Shown here: positions 1 to 9,816 of the stretch, in pieces
Numbering within the stretch: position 1 is the first letter of the stretch
Layout of the letters: every line of letters begins with the position of its first letter
Assembly (NCBI RefSeq): GCF_001428685.1
Contig: NZ_LMIK01000004.1
Span: forward strand, 128,233-192,232
DNA length: 64,000 nucleotides
DNA from: Lysobacter sp. Root76
Lineage (GTDB): Bacteria > Pseudomonadota > Gammaproteobacteria > Xanthomonadales > Xanthomonadaceae
Direction of reading: 5' to 3'
Position numbers and translations under genes: made by a program
Notes under the pieces: model-generated
Databases searched by the model: none
What the model saw: only the letters and a program-made list of their open reading frames with translations
What the model was told of the DNA's origin: nothing

Positions 1-105
1 CGGGTCGGGTCGGGTCGGGTCGGGTCGGGTCGGGTCGGGTCGGGTCGGGTCGGGTCGGGTCGGGTCGGGTCGGGTCGGATCGGGTCGGATCGGGTCGGAT
101 CGGGT
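1..105. repeat. GGGTC pentanucleotide array (G-quadruplex-capable)
   Basis: Twenty-one contiguous pentamers: fifteen perfect CGGGT units, then three alternating CGGAT/CGGGT pairs. The array starts at the window edge, so its true length is unknown. On the top strand it gives many GGG runs separated by only TC, which fits the four-tract rule for an intramolecular G-quadruplex. The unit length is not a multiple of three and no reading frame with a ribosome binding site covers it. The degenerate right end suggests older units on that side. Direct reading; the G4 property is inferred. Confidence 0.95.
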
Positions 106-218
106 TCCGGTCCGAGGGAGGGGGCAAGCCAGGCCGGCCCGGGACCGAACCGCGAGTCGCATGTGGCGATCGCGCGCGGTCGGACCGGACACTCCGCGCC
201 GGCTCCGATCTGGCCCCT

Positions 219-368
219 GTGGGAGCGGCGTAAGCCGCGATCGCGCCGCCCCATGAAGCAGCGCGCTCGCGGCTCAGCTCGCTCTACCCCAAAGCCGGCG
301 CCGAATGCAGCGGCCAGGGCGGGTTGCTTCATATCTGGAACTCGATCGCGGCTTACGCCGCTCCCACA
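219..368. repeat. Pair of dispersed palindromic repeats in opposite orientation
   Basis: The core GTGGGAGCGGCGTAAGCCGC is at 219-239 and its reverse complement, read as GCGGCTTACGCCGCTCCCAC, is at 348-367. Each core contains the self-complementary GCGGCnTAnGCCGC. Related copies recur throughout the window, always outside genes, which is how REP-like elements behave. Confidence 0.85.
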
Positions 369-843
369 CGGAGCCGGTCCCCTTGCGGGCGCGCTCTATG
401 CGCTTACTCCGTCGGCCGATGGCCCACCCATTGCGGGCGCGGCACGATCCGCGAGGGCTTCATATATAAAAGAAGCGACGCCATCGCGGCTCACGCCGCC
501 ACATAAGGCATGCGCAAATCGGCGCTACGGCCCGCGCGACATGCGACGGTTGCGTCGCGAGCGATGCAGGCGTTGCGTTTGCATCGCCCAAAAAGAAAGA
601 GCGCGTCCCGTGGAACGCGCTCTTTGGTGCGGAGACGGCCGTCCTCAGCATGGCGCGATCCTGCGCCCCTTCCCCCGAACCGACCTCGTGTCGTGTGCCC
701 ACATCCGTGTTGGCGTGGATGGATCTTGTGCACTCCCCGCGTCATTTTCTAGGTGTCCGGTCGCAAAATCTGCCGACTCCTGGTGGCACCGTAAAAGGGC
801 GAATGCCGTCACCATTGACTTCCAACCACCTATCAGGCTCAAC

Positions 844-904
844 TTGCTACCGAAAGCGTACAAGGTCTCCTCTCTATTGGTCGCCTAGTGACTTTTGGTA
901 GCAA
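844..904. promoter_or_regulatory. Spaced inverted repeat, candidate operator of the XRE gene
   Basis: TTGCTACCGAAAG at 844-856 is matched by CTTTTGGTAGCAA at 892-904, which is complementary at 12 of 13 positions across a 35-base spacer. A smaller palindrome, TTTTG-N4-CAAAA, lies at 914-927, just before the ribosome binding site at 933-940. The placement directly upstream of a helix-turn-helix gene suggests autoregulation. That role is inferred. Confidence 0.45.
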
Positions 905-948
905 ATGGCTATTTTGTAGGCAAAAACCCTCGAAAAGGAGCTTCACAC

Positions 949-1365
949 ATGACGCCACAGCAAAGGATACGACTGGCGCGACGCCATGCCGGCATGTCGC
1001 AGGCGGCACTGGGTTCGGCGGTCGGCGTGCAACGCAGCGCGGTCGGCCACTGGGAAAGTGCGCAGGGCAAGTTTCCCAGCGTCGCGCATTTGCGCGAGGT
1101 CGCGCTGATCACCGGCGTGCAGTTCGAATGGCTGGCGACCGGGCGCGGCAAAATGAATTTGTCGGCCGATACCGAGATGGATTCGGTGGCCGCGGCCGAG
1201 GCCCTGCTGATCGAAGACCCGTTGGAACTGCGCCTGATCGTGGCCTTCCGCGACACTCCGACCAAGTCCAAGGCGCCGCTGGTGGAAATCGCCGAACAGC
1301 TGGCGGAACTGCGCACGGGGCGGCCACGCGCCAGCCTGACCAAGGGCACCCGCGTGGTGCTATGA
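949..1365 (+). CDS. XRE-family helix-turn-helix regulator
   Basis: 138-residue cytoplasmic DNA-binding protein, probably a transcriptional repressor. Residues 3-62 form a lambda-repressor-like domain: a QRIRLARRHAGMSQAALG start, a recognition region around residues 26-38 (GVQRSAVGHWES) and an ITGVQFEWLATG end typical of Cro/CI-type folds. The rest (70-138) is acidic then basic and matches no domain I recognise; it may mediate dimerisation. The start at 949 is chosen because AAAAGGAG lies eight bases upstream; an in-frame GTG-like start at 895 would precede the likely promoter. It stands alone, and the inverted repeat at 844-904 may be its own operator. Targets are unknown. Confidence 0.85.
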   Translation: MTPQQRIRLARRHAGMSQAALGSAVGVQRSAVGHWESAQGKFPSVAHLREVALITGVQFEWLATGRGKMNLSADTEMDSVAAAEALLIEDPLELRLIVAFRDTPTKSKAPLVEIAEQLAELRTGRPRASLTKGTRVVL

Positions 1366-1450
1366 ATCCGGTCGCCTGCTGCGCTGCGGCAGGCGATGTC
1401 ATAAAGGCCGACTAGACTGCGGCGACCACCTGGGGAAAGGGAGTCGCCCG

Positions 1451-3223
<1,773 letters not shown>

Positions 3224-3246
3224 TCGGCGACACCGCCGCGGCTACG

Positions 3247-3278
3247 ACGAACGCCCGCGCAATGCGGGCGTTCGTTTG
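3247..3278 (+). terminator. Rho-independent terminator of the nuclease gene
   Basis: A perfect 12-base-pair stem, ACGAACGCCCGC at 3247-3258 with its complement at 3264-3275, closes a five-base loop and is followed by a short T-rich stretch, 24 bases after the stop codon. Confidence 0.8.
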
Positions 3279-3720
3279 TCGGGACCTCGCAGAGAGCCGC
3301 GCCGATCCGATAGGGCCGCCGATCCGATTCCGGCGACGACGCGCCATGGCGGCGCGCTTCCTAGGGCGATGCGCTTCCTGCGGCGGCGCGCTTCCTGTAG
3401 CGACGCGCTTCCTGTGGGAGCGGCGTAAGCCGCGATCGCGCCATTCCGGCTGCGACGCAGATCGGGGCCTGCACCGCTCACACGCGTGGCCCGGCTGGAT
3501 AGCACGGCCCCGACCCCGTCCCAGCCTCGTCTCGTCCTTGCGCACACTCAACGCAGCGCCGGCTTTGGGGTAGGAGCGACGTGAGTCGCGACCACAACAC
3601 TTCGGATACGGCGCGATCGCGGCTTACGCCGCTCCCACAGGGAAGGAACCATCGCGTCGTCGCATCGTGCGTAGTCCCTCGTCTTACACAGAAATCCAGG
3701 AAACAGCGCCACCGCACTGC
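3279..3720. repeat. Repeat-rich intergenic region
   Basis: No gene seen. Palindromic repeat cores lie at 3413-3443 (forward), 3567-3593 (a variant with GACGTGAGTC in the middle) and 3611-3640 (inverted). Between 3354 and 3420 a degenerate tandem repeat of about 17 bases is built on GCGCTTCCT, in four copies, the last running into the first palindromic core. This zone separates the nuclease gene from two convergent minus-strand genes. Confidence 0.8.
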
Positions 3721-5838
3721 CTACGGCAGCGTCGCATCCGCCGCCGGATCGGTCCGCACCCAGCGCGCCGGCAAACCCTTGGCCGCGCAGTTTCCGCAAT
3801 CCCAAGCCTGGTCCGGGCCCGCGCTCGCGCTCGCACTCGCGCGAAACTCGAGCTTCGGCGCGCCCGGATCCGCACAGGCCTCTTCCGACAACGCCGACTG
3901 CGGCAGCAGCAGATCGAAGCCGTCGTCGCGCGGGCAGTAGTATTCGAGGAAATCGAAGTCCGGCCGCTTCTTGTCCACAATCATGTCGAGGTCGATGATC
4001 GCCGTATCCTCGTCGAGCAACAGCATCGGCGCGAACCCGCGCGACAAGCGGCCCGACGCCAGCGCCGCTCGCACCTGCCCGGCACTGCGGTAATCGACGG
4101 GCAGGTAGCGGCCGGCATACGGCATCGCCGGACTGGCATGCGGCGCCGGCTCCTCGCGCAGGCGGCGCGACAAGGTTTCGTGCAGACGCGCGCTGCGCTG
4201 CGGCCCGAGCCCGGACACCAGGGGCAGATCGCGCTCCTTACGGGTCGGACGCAGGCGTCCCCAGGTGTCCATGCCCTGCAGGTTGTCGTATTCGAACGGC
4301 ACGACCACGCGCCCCTGCAGATCGAGCGCCCCGTACTTGTCGCCGCGCTTGGCGACGACCACCGCGAACTCTTCCCAGGGCAGGCCGAGTTTTCCCCAGC
4401 GGAAGTCGTACTCGACGCCCAGGTATTCGTAGTCGCCGGCGAACATCGGCTTGCCGGTGCGCAGGTCGATGATCGCGTAGCGATCGCGTTGCGGGCCGTC
4501 GCCGTCGTCGTCGCGCTCGCTCAGCATCAGGTACGGCATCGGCAGGCTGGCGTTCGGCGCAGTCTCGCTGTACGTCGGCTCCAGGCGCCAAACGCCCTGT
4601 CGATCGACCAGGCCGATCTTCTCGCCCTGCCGCACCAGGTACAGGCCGAATTCGGGATAGCGGTAGTAAATCTGCGCGTAGCGCGGCGGCAGGATTTCGC
4701 TGCCGTCCGCGGCGAGCACGCCGAAACGGCGCTCGCGGTCTTCGCCGTCGATGCCGACCGCATACTCGTCCGCCTTCGCCGCCGGAATGTCCGCGTTCAC
4801 GCCCCAGGCGTTGCCGATCGCCTCGATCGAGTCGTAGCGCGCCGGCACGCGCCATTTGCCGTCGCGATCGACCAGGCCCCAGACGCAGTCGCCGCCCTCG
4901 TCTTTCGCGCGCGCGGCGCGGAACAGGCCACCGATGCGATACAGATAGTCGCAGTCGAAACTCGCGAGCGTGCGGCCGCGCTCGTCGGCCAGGATCCAGC
5001 GCTGCGACGCCGGAATGCCGATCGCCACCGTACCGTCGTCCTGGACCGCCGGCGCCGCCTCGGGGGCTTCGGCGATCACCCAGCGCGCCAGATCGGCGTG
5101 GAACATCGCGGAGGAGAAGCTGCGTCCGCCGAGTATCGGCCGGCCCGCGCCGTCGACGCCATGGCACACCGATCCCTCGCTGTCGCACACGGCGAAATAA
5201 CCCGTGGCCTTGCTGGCGCCGTCGTTGATGGAGGAAACGGGACGTTCGCTCAGCGGCACCACATAGCGGCCCGCACGATCCATCAGGCCCTGCTGACCGG
5301 CATCGCCGACCAACACCGCGCCCGGCGCGTCGGCCACGCCGTCCAGAGTCGGCTTGACCAGCACCTGGCCGCGCGCGTCGGCCAGGCCCCAGCGCCGCGC
5401 CTGCTCGAACGAGAACAGGCCGGTGCCCGGCAGGTAACCGAAACCCTTGTAGATCGGCGCCATCAGTTCGCGGCCGCGGCCGTCGATCAGGCCGCCGTCG
5501 CCGCCCAGCACCGGGCTGCCGCCGACGCCGACGATCAAGGCATCCAGGGCCGGATCGACCGCTTCGAGATCGTCGTAGGGGCCGGCGATGCGCGCGCCGC
5601 GCGCGTCGTACAGCCAGTAGGCGCCATCGCGCCGGGCCAGGAAGCCGCCGTTGCCGAGCGCGGTGAGCAGGCCCGCCGGCGCCAGCACCGTCCCGCCCTC
5701 GGCATCGCGCAAACCGTCGCCGCGCCAGTTCACCAATTCGTTCTTGACCGTGTAGATCTGCAGCGGCGGCTCCTGCGCCGAAGCGGCGAAGGCCGCCGAC
5801 GCCAGCGCGACGGCCAGCAGCATGGGACGGATAGGCAT
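3721..5838 (-). CDS. Secreted WG-repeat protein
   Basis: 705-residue exported protein. MPIRPMLLAVALASAAFAASAQ is a signal peptide. The mature part carries repeated WG-type beta segments, for example WGLADARGQVLVKP, GLMDRAGRYVVPL, WGLVDRDGKWRVPARYD, IGLVDRQGVWRLEPTY and YGALDLQGRVVVPFEYD. WG repeats are widespread solenoid or propeller-like modules without enzymatic motifs, usually binding or scaffolding elements. The C-terminal 130 residues lack the repeat. The start is set by the TGATG junction with the upstream gene (shared base 5838), which shows translational coupling. No catalytic function can be assigned. Confidence 0.8.
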   Translation of the reverse strand: MPIRPMLLAVALASAAFAASAQEPPLQIYTVKNELVNWRGDGLRDAEGGTVLAPAGLLTALGNGGFLARRDGAYWLYDARGARIAGPYDDLEAVDPALDALIVGVGGSPVLGGDGGLIDGRGRELMAPIYKGFGYLPGTGLFSFEQARRWGLADARGQVLVKPTLDGVADAPGAVLVGDAGQQGLMDRAGRYVVPLSERPVSSINDGASKATGYFAVCDSEGSVCHGVDGAGRPILGGRSFSSAMFHADLARWVIAEAPEAAPAVQDDGTVAIGIPASQRWILADERGRTLASFDCDYLYRIGGLFRAARAKDEGGDCVWGLVDRDGKWRVPARYDSIEAIGNAWGVNADIPAAKADEYAVGIDGEDRERRFGVLAADGSEILPPRYAQIYYRYPEFGLYLVRQGEKIGLVDRQGVWRLEPTYSETAPNASLPMPYLMLSERDDDGDGPQRDRYAIIDLRTGKPMFAGDYEYLGVEYDFRWGKLGLPWEEFAVVVAKRGDKYGALDLQGRVVVPFEYDNLQGMDTWGRLRPTRKERDLPLVSGLGPQRSARLHETLSRRLREEPAPHASPAMPYAGRYLPVDYRSAGQVRAALASGRLSRGFAPMLLLDEDTAIIDLDMIVDKKRPDFDFLEYYCPRDDGFDLLLPQSALSEEACADPGAPKLEFRASASASAGPDQAWDCGNCAAKGLPARWVRTDPAADATLP

Positions 5839-7013
5839 CACAGGACTCCGATGGGGCAGGCAGGCACGAAACCGTCGCGATGCGCCAGCCAACGCGCACG
5901 CGCGGCCAGCAACAAAGGCGCTCCGCCGACGGGCGGCAAGGCTTCCGGGTCGATCTCGAACAAGGCCGCGGGCGCCTGCGGCTTTCCGCCGTTGCAGCGC
6001 GCGGCCGCGGCGGTGCACAGCATCGCCGCAGGGCCCGGCCGCTGCGGCCCGAGCCAGGACGTCCAGGCGTCGCCCCACTGCGACTGCCGCGACAGCGAGT
6101 CCAGGGTGTCGAACACCGGCGTGGAGATGCGCTGCAGCAGGCGCTCGCTGCCGGGCGCGTAGTAGGCCTTGGTCACCGGCACGATCAGGCCGTTGCGGCA
6201 ATCGATCTTGTAGTCGATGCGCACGTCGGCGTCCTCGGGCACGTCCGGCGGACGCCGCGGGTCGTAAGCCACCCGCTGCGAGGCCTCGACGATGCCGGCG
6301 CCGCGGTGGCGCAGGCCGGCCAGGTCCCAGGCTTCGGTTTCGTCGCTGGCCGTGGCCCAGCGTTCGCCCTTGAACGCCGCCGCGGGCTCGCCGGCGGGCG
6401 CCTGCGACGGCACCGAGTAGCGCGCCAGCTCGGCGTCGTACTGCGCGCGCAGGCGCGCGAACAGGCCGTCGCCATCGGGCGGCGGCGCATCGCCGATCGC
6501 GCGGTAATCGTAGCCGTAGCGGCCTTCGTCCTCGATCATCATCGGCCGCGCGTCGTTGCCGATCGCGGGATTCCGGGCGGCCGCGCAGGCGATCCAGATT
6601 TCGCTGTTGCCGGGCCAGCGGTGCGAGCGCACGTCCTGCTGGGTCAGCGCGATCTGCTGCAACTGGTCGTCGCGGCTGGTGTCGCGGCGCGCGACCGGGT
6701 GGTGGTCGCGATCGAGCAGGGACAGCGCCGTGTCGACGTACAGCCCGGTCTCGCAATCGATCAGACGTTCGAGGTATTCGTACCAGCCGCGCTCGCTCTG
6801 CTCGACGCTCCAGCCGGCCCCGGAGGTGCGTGGGTAACGGCTGGCCGATTCCAGCAATCCGTCAGGGCGCTGCTTCAGCACGGCCAGATGGATCGCATGC
6901 GCCTGGCTTTCCTCGTCGCCCATGAAGGGCAACCACTGCGGCCGCTCCGCCGCGGATGCGGCACCGGCGAACAGACAAAGCGAAAGCCACCATCGTCCCT
7001 GAAGCAATGCCAT
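5838..7013 (-). CDS. Secreted protein of unknown function, coupled to the WG-repeat gene
   Basis: 391-residue protein with a signal peptide (WWLSLCLFAGAASA cleaved before AERPQW). The mature part is hydrophilic with tryptophan-rich segments and several cysteines (around DCETGLY, WIACAAARN, IDCRNGLI, AMLCTAAAARC, VPACPI), which suggests disulfides after export. I do not recognise the family. ATG at 7013 is chosen because the hydrophobic segment follows it directly; an upstream start at 7049 would add twelve charged residues before the signal peptide. Its stop overlaps the start of the downstream WG-repeat gene, so the two are probably made together and may interact. Confidence 0.7.
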   Translation of the reverse strand: MALLQGRWWLSLCLFAGAASAAERPQWLPFMGDEESQAHAIHLAVLKQRPDGLLESASRYPRTSGAGWSVEQSERGWYEYLERLIDCETGLYVDTALSLLDRDHHPVARRDTSRDDQLQQIALTQQDVRSHRWPGNSEIWIACAAARNPAIGNDARPMMIEDEGRYGYDYRAIGDAPPPDGDGLFARLRAQYDAELARYSVPSQAPAGEPAAAFKGERWATASDETEAWDLAGLRHRGAGIVEASQRVAYDPRRPPDVPEDADVRIDYKIDCRNGLIVPVTKAYYAPGSERLLQRISTPVFDTLDSLSRQSQWGDAWTSWLGPQRPGPAAMLCTAAAARCNGGKPQAPAALFEIDPEALPPVGGAPLLLAARARWLAHRDGFVPACPIGVL

Positions 7014-7375
7014 GCGGAATCCTGTGCTGCGGCGAACATCCGGGCGCAAGGATAACGCGGCGACCGGTCGCTCTCGTGTGCAGCTTTGGGGTAGGAGCGA
7101 CGTGAGTCGCGACCGCGCCGCTTCGGAGACGACGCAATCGCGGCTTACGCCGCTCCTACAGGGGAGGGTTCGTTGGCTGAGCTGAACATCGACTCCATTG
7201 CATTACCGGTTCTTTGTAGGGGCGATGCGAGTCGCGGCCGCGATACTTCGGCTGCGGCGCGATCGCGGCTCACGCCGCTCCTACAGGGGAGGGTCCGCCG
7301 CGCGGTTGCGGGGCGCGCGGGCCTTTGGCGTTTAACCGTCTTCTGGCGTTTAACCGTCTTCGGCCCAATCGTCGC
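7014..7375. repeat. Intergenic repeat cluster and an 18-bp tandem duplication
   Basis: Four palindromic repeat cores lie at about 7087-7116, 7134-7163, 7213-7243 and 7258-7287, in alternating orientation. The unit TGGCGTTTAACCGTCTTC then occurs twice in perfect tandem (7326-7343 and 7344-7361), just before the end of the oxidoreductase gene. No coding sequence seen. Confidence 0.85.
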
Positions 7376-8386
7376 TCAATCGAACACGATCACCGGTTTG
7401 CCCAACGCGCGCTGCTGGGCGACCGAGGCGATCGCCGCCGCCGCGTCGTCGAAGCCGAACAGCTCGCCGACCACCGGTTCGATGCGGTGGCGTTCCAGCG
7501 CGGCCAGGAATTCGGCGAAGTCGCGTGCGCTGCCGACGCTGACGCCGTGGATGTTGAGCTGGCGCGACATGATCGGGCCGATCAGGTTGCCGGCGACCTC
7601 GAAGCCGCCGAGGAAACCGACGATCGCGATATGCGCGTTGTCCGCCGCCGCACCGAGCAGTTCGATCAGCGCCGGTCCGCCGACCACGTCGACGATGCCG
7701 TCGACGCCGCGGCCATCGCTGAGCTCGCGCACCGCCGCGGCCAGATCGGGACGCTGGCGATAGTCGATCACCGCGCTCGCACCCAGCGTGCGCAGGCGCC
7801 CGGCCTTGGCCGGGTCGCCGCTGGTCGCGATCACCTGCACGCCCTCGGCCACCGCCAGCTGCAAGGCCATCAGCGAAACGCTGCCGCTGCCCTGCACCAG
7901 CAGGCGCGCGCCGGGCGCCAGCCCGAGCTTGCGCAGCGCCGCCCATGCGGTCAGGCCCGACACCGGCAGGGTCGCGGCCTGGGCCGCGCTCAGGTAGGCC
8001 GGCGCCGGCAGCACCGCCGTGGCCGGCAGCAGGATCGAACGCGCCAGCCAGCCGTCGCGCGGGCCGCCGAGCTTGCTGGCGTGGTTGGCGGAACGGAAGC
8101 CGCCGTCCAGCCAGGCGGTGGTGTAGTGACCGAGCACGCGCTGACCGATGCTGAGGCCGCTCACGCCCTCGCCCAGGGCCTCGATCCGGCCGACCCCGTC
8201 GGACAGCGGCACGAACGGGCGCGGCAGGTCGGCCTGGTAGCGCCCGGTGGCCAGGGCGTAGTCGCGGTAGTTGATCGAGGCGGCTTCGGTGCGGATCCGC
8301 ACCTCGCCGGGGCCGGGCATCGGCTCGGGCAGGCGCACGCGGCGCAGGCTGTCGAGGCTGTGGCCTTGCAGTTGGTAGGCGTCCAT
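7376..8386 (-). CDS. MDR-superfamily NAD(P)-dependent oxidoreductase
   Basis: 336-residue cytoplasmic medium-chain dehydrogenase/reductase. The N-terminal GroES-like domain (PGPGEVRIRTEAASINYRD) has Asn-Tyr-Arg-Asp where zinc enzymes place the catalytic cysteine, so a quinone-oxidoreductase or enoyl-reductase type of chemistry without catalytic zinc is likely. The nucleotide-binding fold contains LLVQGSGSVSLMALQLA, then TSGDPAKAGRLRTLGA, where the Ser/Asp region may favour one cofactor. PVSGLTAWAAL is typical of the family. It is transcribed divergently from a LysR gene 93 bases away, a common regulator-target arrangement. The substrate is unknown. Confidence 0.85.
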   Translation of the reverse strand: MDAYQLQGHSLDSLRRVRLPEPMPGPGEVRIRTEAASINYRDYALATGRYQADLPRPFVPLSDGVGRIEALGEGVSGLSIGQRVLGHYTTAWLDGGFRSANHASKLGGPRDGWLARSILLPATAVLPAPAYLSAAQAATLPVSGLTAWAALRKLGLAPGARLLVQGSGSVSLMALQLAVAEGVQVIATSGDPAKAGRLRTLGASAVIDYRQRPDLAAAVRELSDGRGVDGIVDVVGGPALIELLGAAADNAHIAIVGFLGGFEVAGNLIGPIMSRQLNIHGVSVGSARDFAEFLAALERHRIEPVVGELFGFDDAAAAIASVAQQRALGKPVIVFD

Positions 8387-8420
8387 GGGGTGTCTCCTAG
8401 GCGGGAGACACAGGCTATTG

Positions 8421-8456
8421 TTGAATCGGCATTGGATATAGGATCAGCCGATCAAG
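8421..8456. promoter_or_regulatory. Divergent promoter region with imperfect palindrome, likely LysR site
   Basis: The 93-base gap between the divergent genes contains ATCGGC (8425-8430) and GCCGAT (8447-8452) as inverted arms around a 16-base AT-richer centre. LysR proteins commonly bind such partly palindromic sites between their own gene and the divergent target. The site is a proposal from position and symmetry only. Confidence 0.4.
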
Positions 8457-8479
8457 TCTTTATTGAGAAAGGCGCAACA

Positions 8480-9412
8480 ATGCTCGGCGGCCTGCACTCC
8501 GAACTGGAAGCCTTCGAAGCCATCCTCCAACAGGGCAGCTTCACCGCCGCCGCGCGCCAGCTGGGCGTGACCACCGGCGCGATCACCCGCCGCCTGCATG
8601 CGCTGGAGACCCGGCTCGGCGCCAAGCTGCTGAACCGTTCGACCCGCCGCCTCAGCCTGACCGAGTCCGGCCGCCACTACTACGCTGCGATCGCGCCGGC
8701 GCTGGAACAGATCGCCGCCGCGGCCGAGCGCGTGCACGACCTCGCCGGCGAGCCGCGCGGCGAGCTGCGGGTGTCGCTGCCGATGAACTTCGGCCGGCTC
8801 TACGTGATGCCGCAGTTGCCCGCGTTCCTGCAGCGCTGGCCCGGGATCGCCCTGGACGCGCAGTTCGACGACCGCTACGTCGACCTGATCGGCGAGGGCT
8901 ACGACCTGGCGATCCGGATCGGCGCGCTCGACGATTCGCGCCTGGTCGCGCGCCGGCTCGCCGACACCCGCCGGATCCTGGTCGCGTCGCCGGATTACCT
9001 GCAGCGCCGCGGCGCACCGCGCGCACCCGCCGACCTGGTCGGCCACGACTGTCTGCACTACACCCTGTTTCGCGACGTCGCGACCTGGGAGTTCCACCGC
9101 GGCCGCGAAACCCTGCGGGTGCCGGTGCGCGGCCGCCTGCGTTCTAACTACGGCGTGCCCCTGGTCGACGCCGCGCTGGCCGGCGGCGGCATCCTGCAGA
9201 CGGCGACCTTCGCCGTCGCCGAGGAACTCGCCGACGGCCGCCTGTGCGAGGTGCTGCCGGACTGGAGCCTGGTCCCGATCGGCATCTACGCGGTCTACCC
9301 GGGCCGCGAGTACCGGCCGCGCAAGGTCGAGGTCTTCATCGACTTCCTGGAGGAGGCGATCGGCCGGCCCGCGCATTGGCAACGCCTGCTCGCCCGCGCC
9401 CCAGGCGGTTGA
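8480..9412 (+). CDS. LysR-family transcriptional regulator
   Basis: 310-residue regulator. The N-terminal winged helix-turn-helix spans about residues 5-62 (LEAFEAILQQGSFTAAARQL, then GAITRRLHALETRLGAKLLNR) with the usual STRRLSLTESG end. Residues 90-300 form the periplasmic-binding-protein-like effector domain (GELRVSLPMNFG, LDAQFDDRYVDLIGEGYDLAIRIG). ATG 8480 is chosen because the DNA-binding domain begins at once and AGAAAGG lies ten bases upstream. It diverges from the oxidoreductase at 7376-8386, its most likely target. The effector is unknown. Confidence 0.92.
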   Translation: MLGGLHSELEAFEAILQQGSFTAAARQLGVTTGAITRRLHALETRLGAKLLNRSTRRLSLTESGRHYYAAIAPALEQIAAAAERVHDLAGEPRGELRVSLPMNFGRLYVMPQLPAFLQRWPGIALDAQFDDRYVDLIGEGYDLAIRIGALDDSRLVARRLADTRRILVASPDYLQRRGAPRAPADLVGHDCLHYTLFRDVATWEFHRGRETLRVPVRGRLRSNYGVPLVDAALAGGGILQTATFAVAEELADGRLCEVLPDWSLVPIGIYAVYPGREYRPRKVEVFIDFLEEAIGRPAHWQRLLARAPGG

Positions 9413-9465
9413 GTACGGAACACTGCGTGGCCAGGTCCACGGTCGCCGCGCCCAGGGACGGGCAT

Positions 9466-9471
9466 TACACT
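9466..9471 (+). promoter_or_regulatory. Candidate -10 box of cutA
   Basis: TACACT ends only nine bases before the cutA ATG, and no Shine-Dalgarno sequence lies between them. If used, transcription would start at or next to the first codon and give a leaderless mRNA. Inferred from spacing alone. Confidence 0.4.
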
Positions 9472-9480
9472 GCGCCCCTC

Positions 9481-9816
9481 ATGGCCGAACCCTCACCCGT
9501 GCGCCTGGTCTTCAGCAGCTGCCCCGATGCGGTCAGCGCCGACGCGATCGCGCAGGCGCTGGTCGGCGAGCGCCTGGCCGCCTGCGTGAGCCGGCTGCCC
9601 GGGATGCGCTCGACCTACCGCTGGCAAGGCGCGGTCGAAAGTGCGGACGAGGTCCAGCTGCTGATCAAGACCAGCGCCGACCGCCTCGACGCCCTGATCG
9701 CGCGGCTGCGGGCCCTGCATCCCTATGAACTGCCGGAGGCTGTCGCGGTCGAAGCCTGCGGCGGCCTGCCCCAGTACCTGCACTGGGTGGCCGAACAGAC
9801 CCGTGACGATGACTGA
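9481..9816 (+). CDS. cutA: Divalent cation tolerance protein CutA
   Basis: 111 residues, the normal CutA size (about 110). It shows the family landmarks VFSSCPDAVSADAIAQALV, ERLAACVS, STYRWQGAVESADEVQLLIKT and HPYELPEAVAV. CutA is a trimeric cytosolic protein linked to copper tolerance, though its molecular activity remains uncertain. The start at 9481 gives the expected N-terminus; a longer in-frame extension upstream has no support. The stop overlaps the start of dsbD by eight bases (ATGACTGA). CutA next to DsbD is common and ties it to metal and redox homeostasis of the envelope. Confidence 0.92.
   Translation: MAEPSPVRLVFSSCPDAVSADAIAQALVGERLAACVSRLPGMRSTYRWQGAVESADEVQLLIKTSADRLDALIARLRALHPYELPEAVAVEACGGLPQYLHWVAEQTRDDD

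Larger units (their letters stand above)
106..948. other. Non-coding stretch with palindromic repeats, upstream of an XRE gene
   Basis: I see no credible gene here. The open frames are arginine-rich, overlap the dispersed repeats and lack ribosome binding sites. The stretch contains repeat cores at 219-247 (forward), 344-368 (inverted) and a partial one near 482-503. Base composition becomes visibly less GC-rich from about 780, as expected for the promoter of the gene at 949. Confidence 0.7.

Noticed and set aside
163-888. Open frame of 241 codons on the plus strand
   Set aside because: It is arginine and proline rich, runs through two palindromic repeats and has no ribosome binding site; composition shows that it is a GC artefact.
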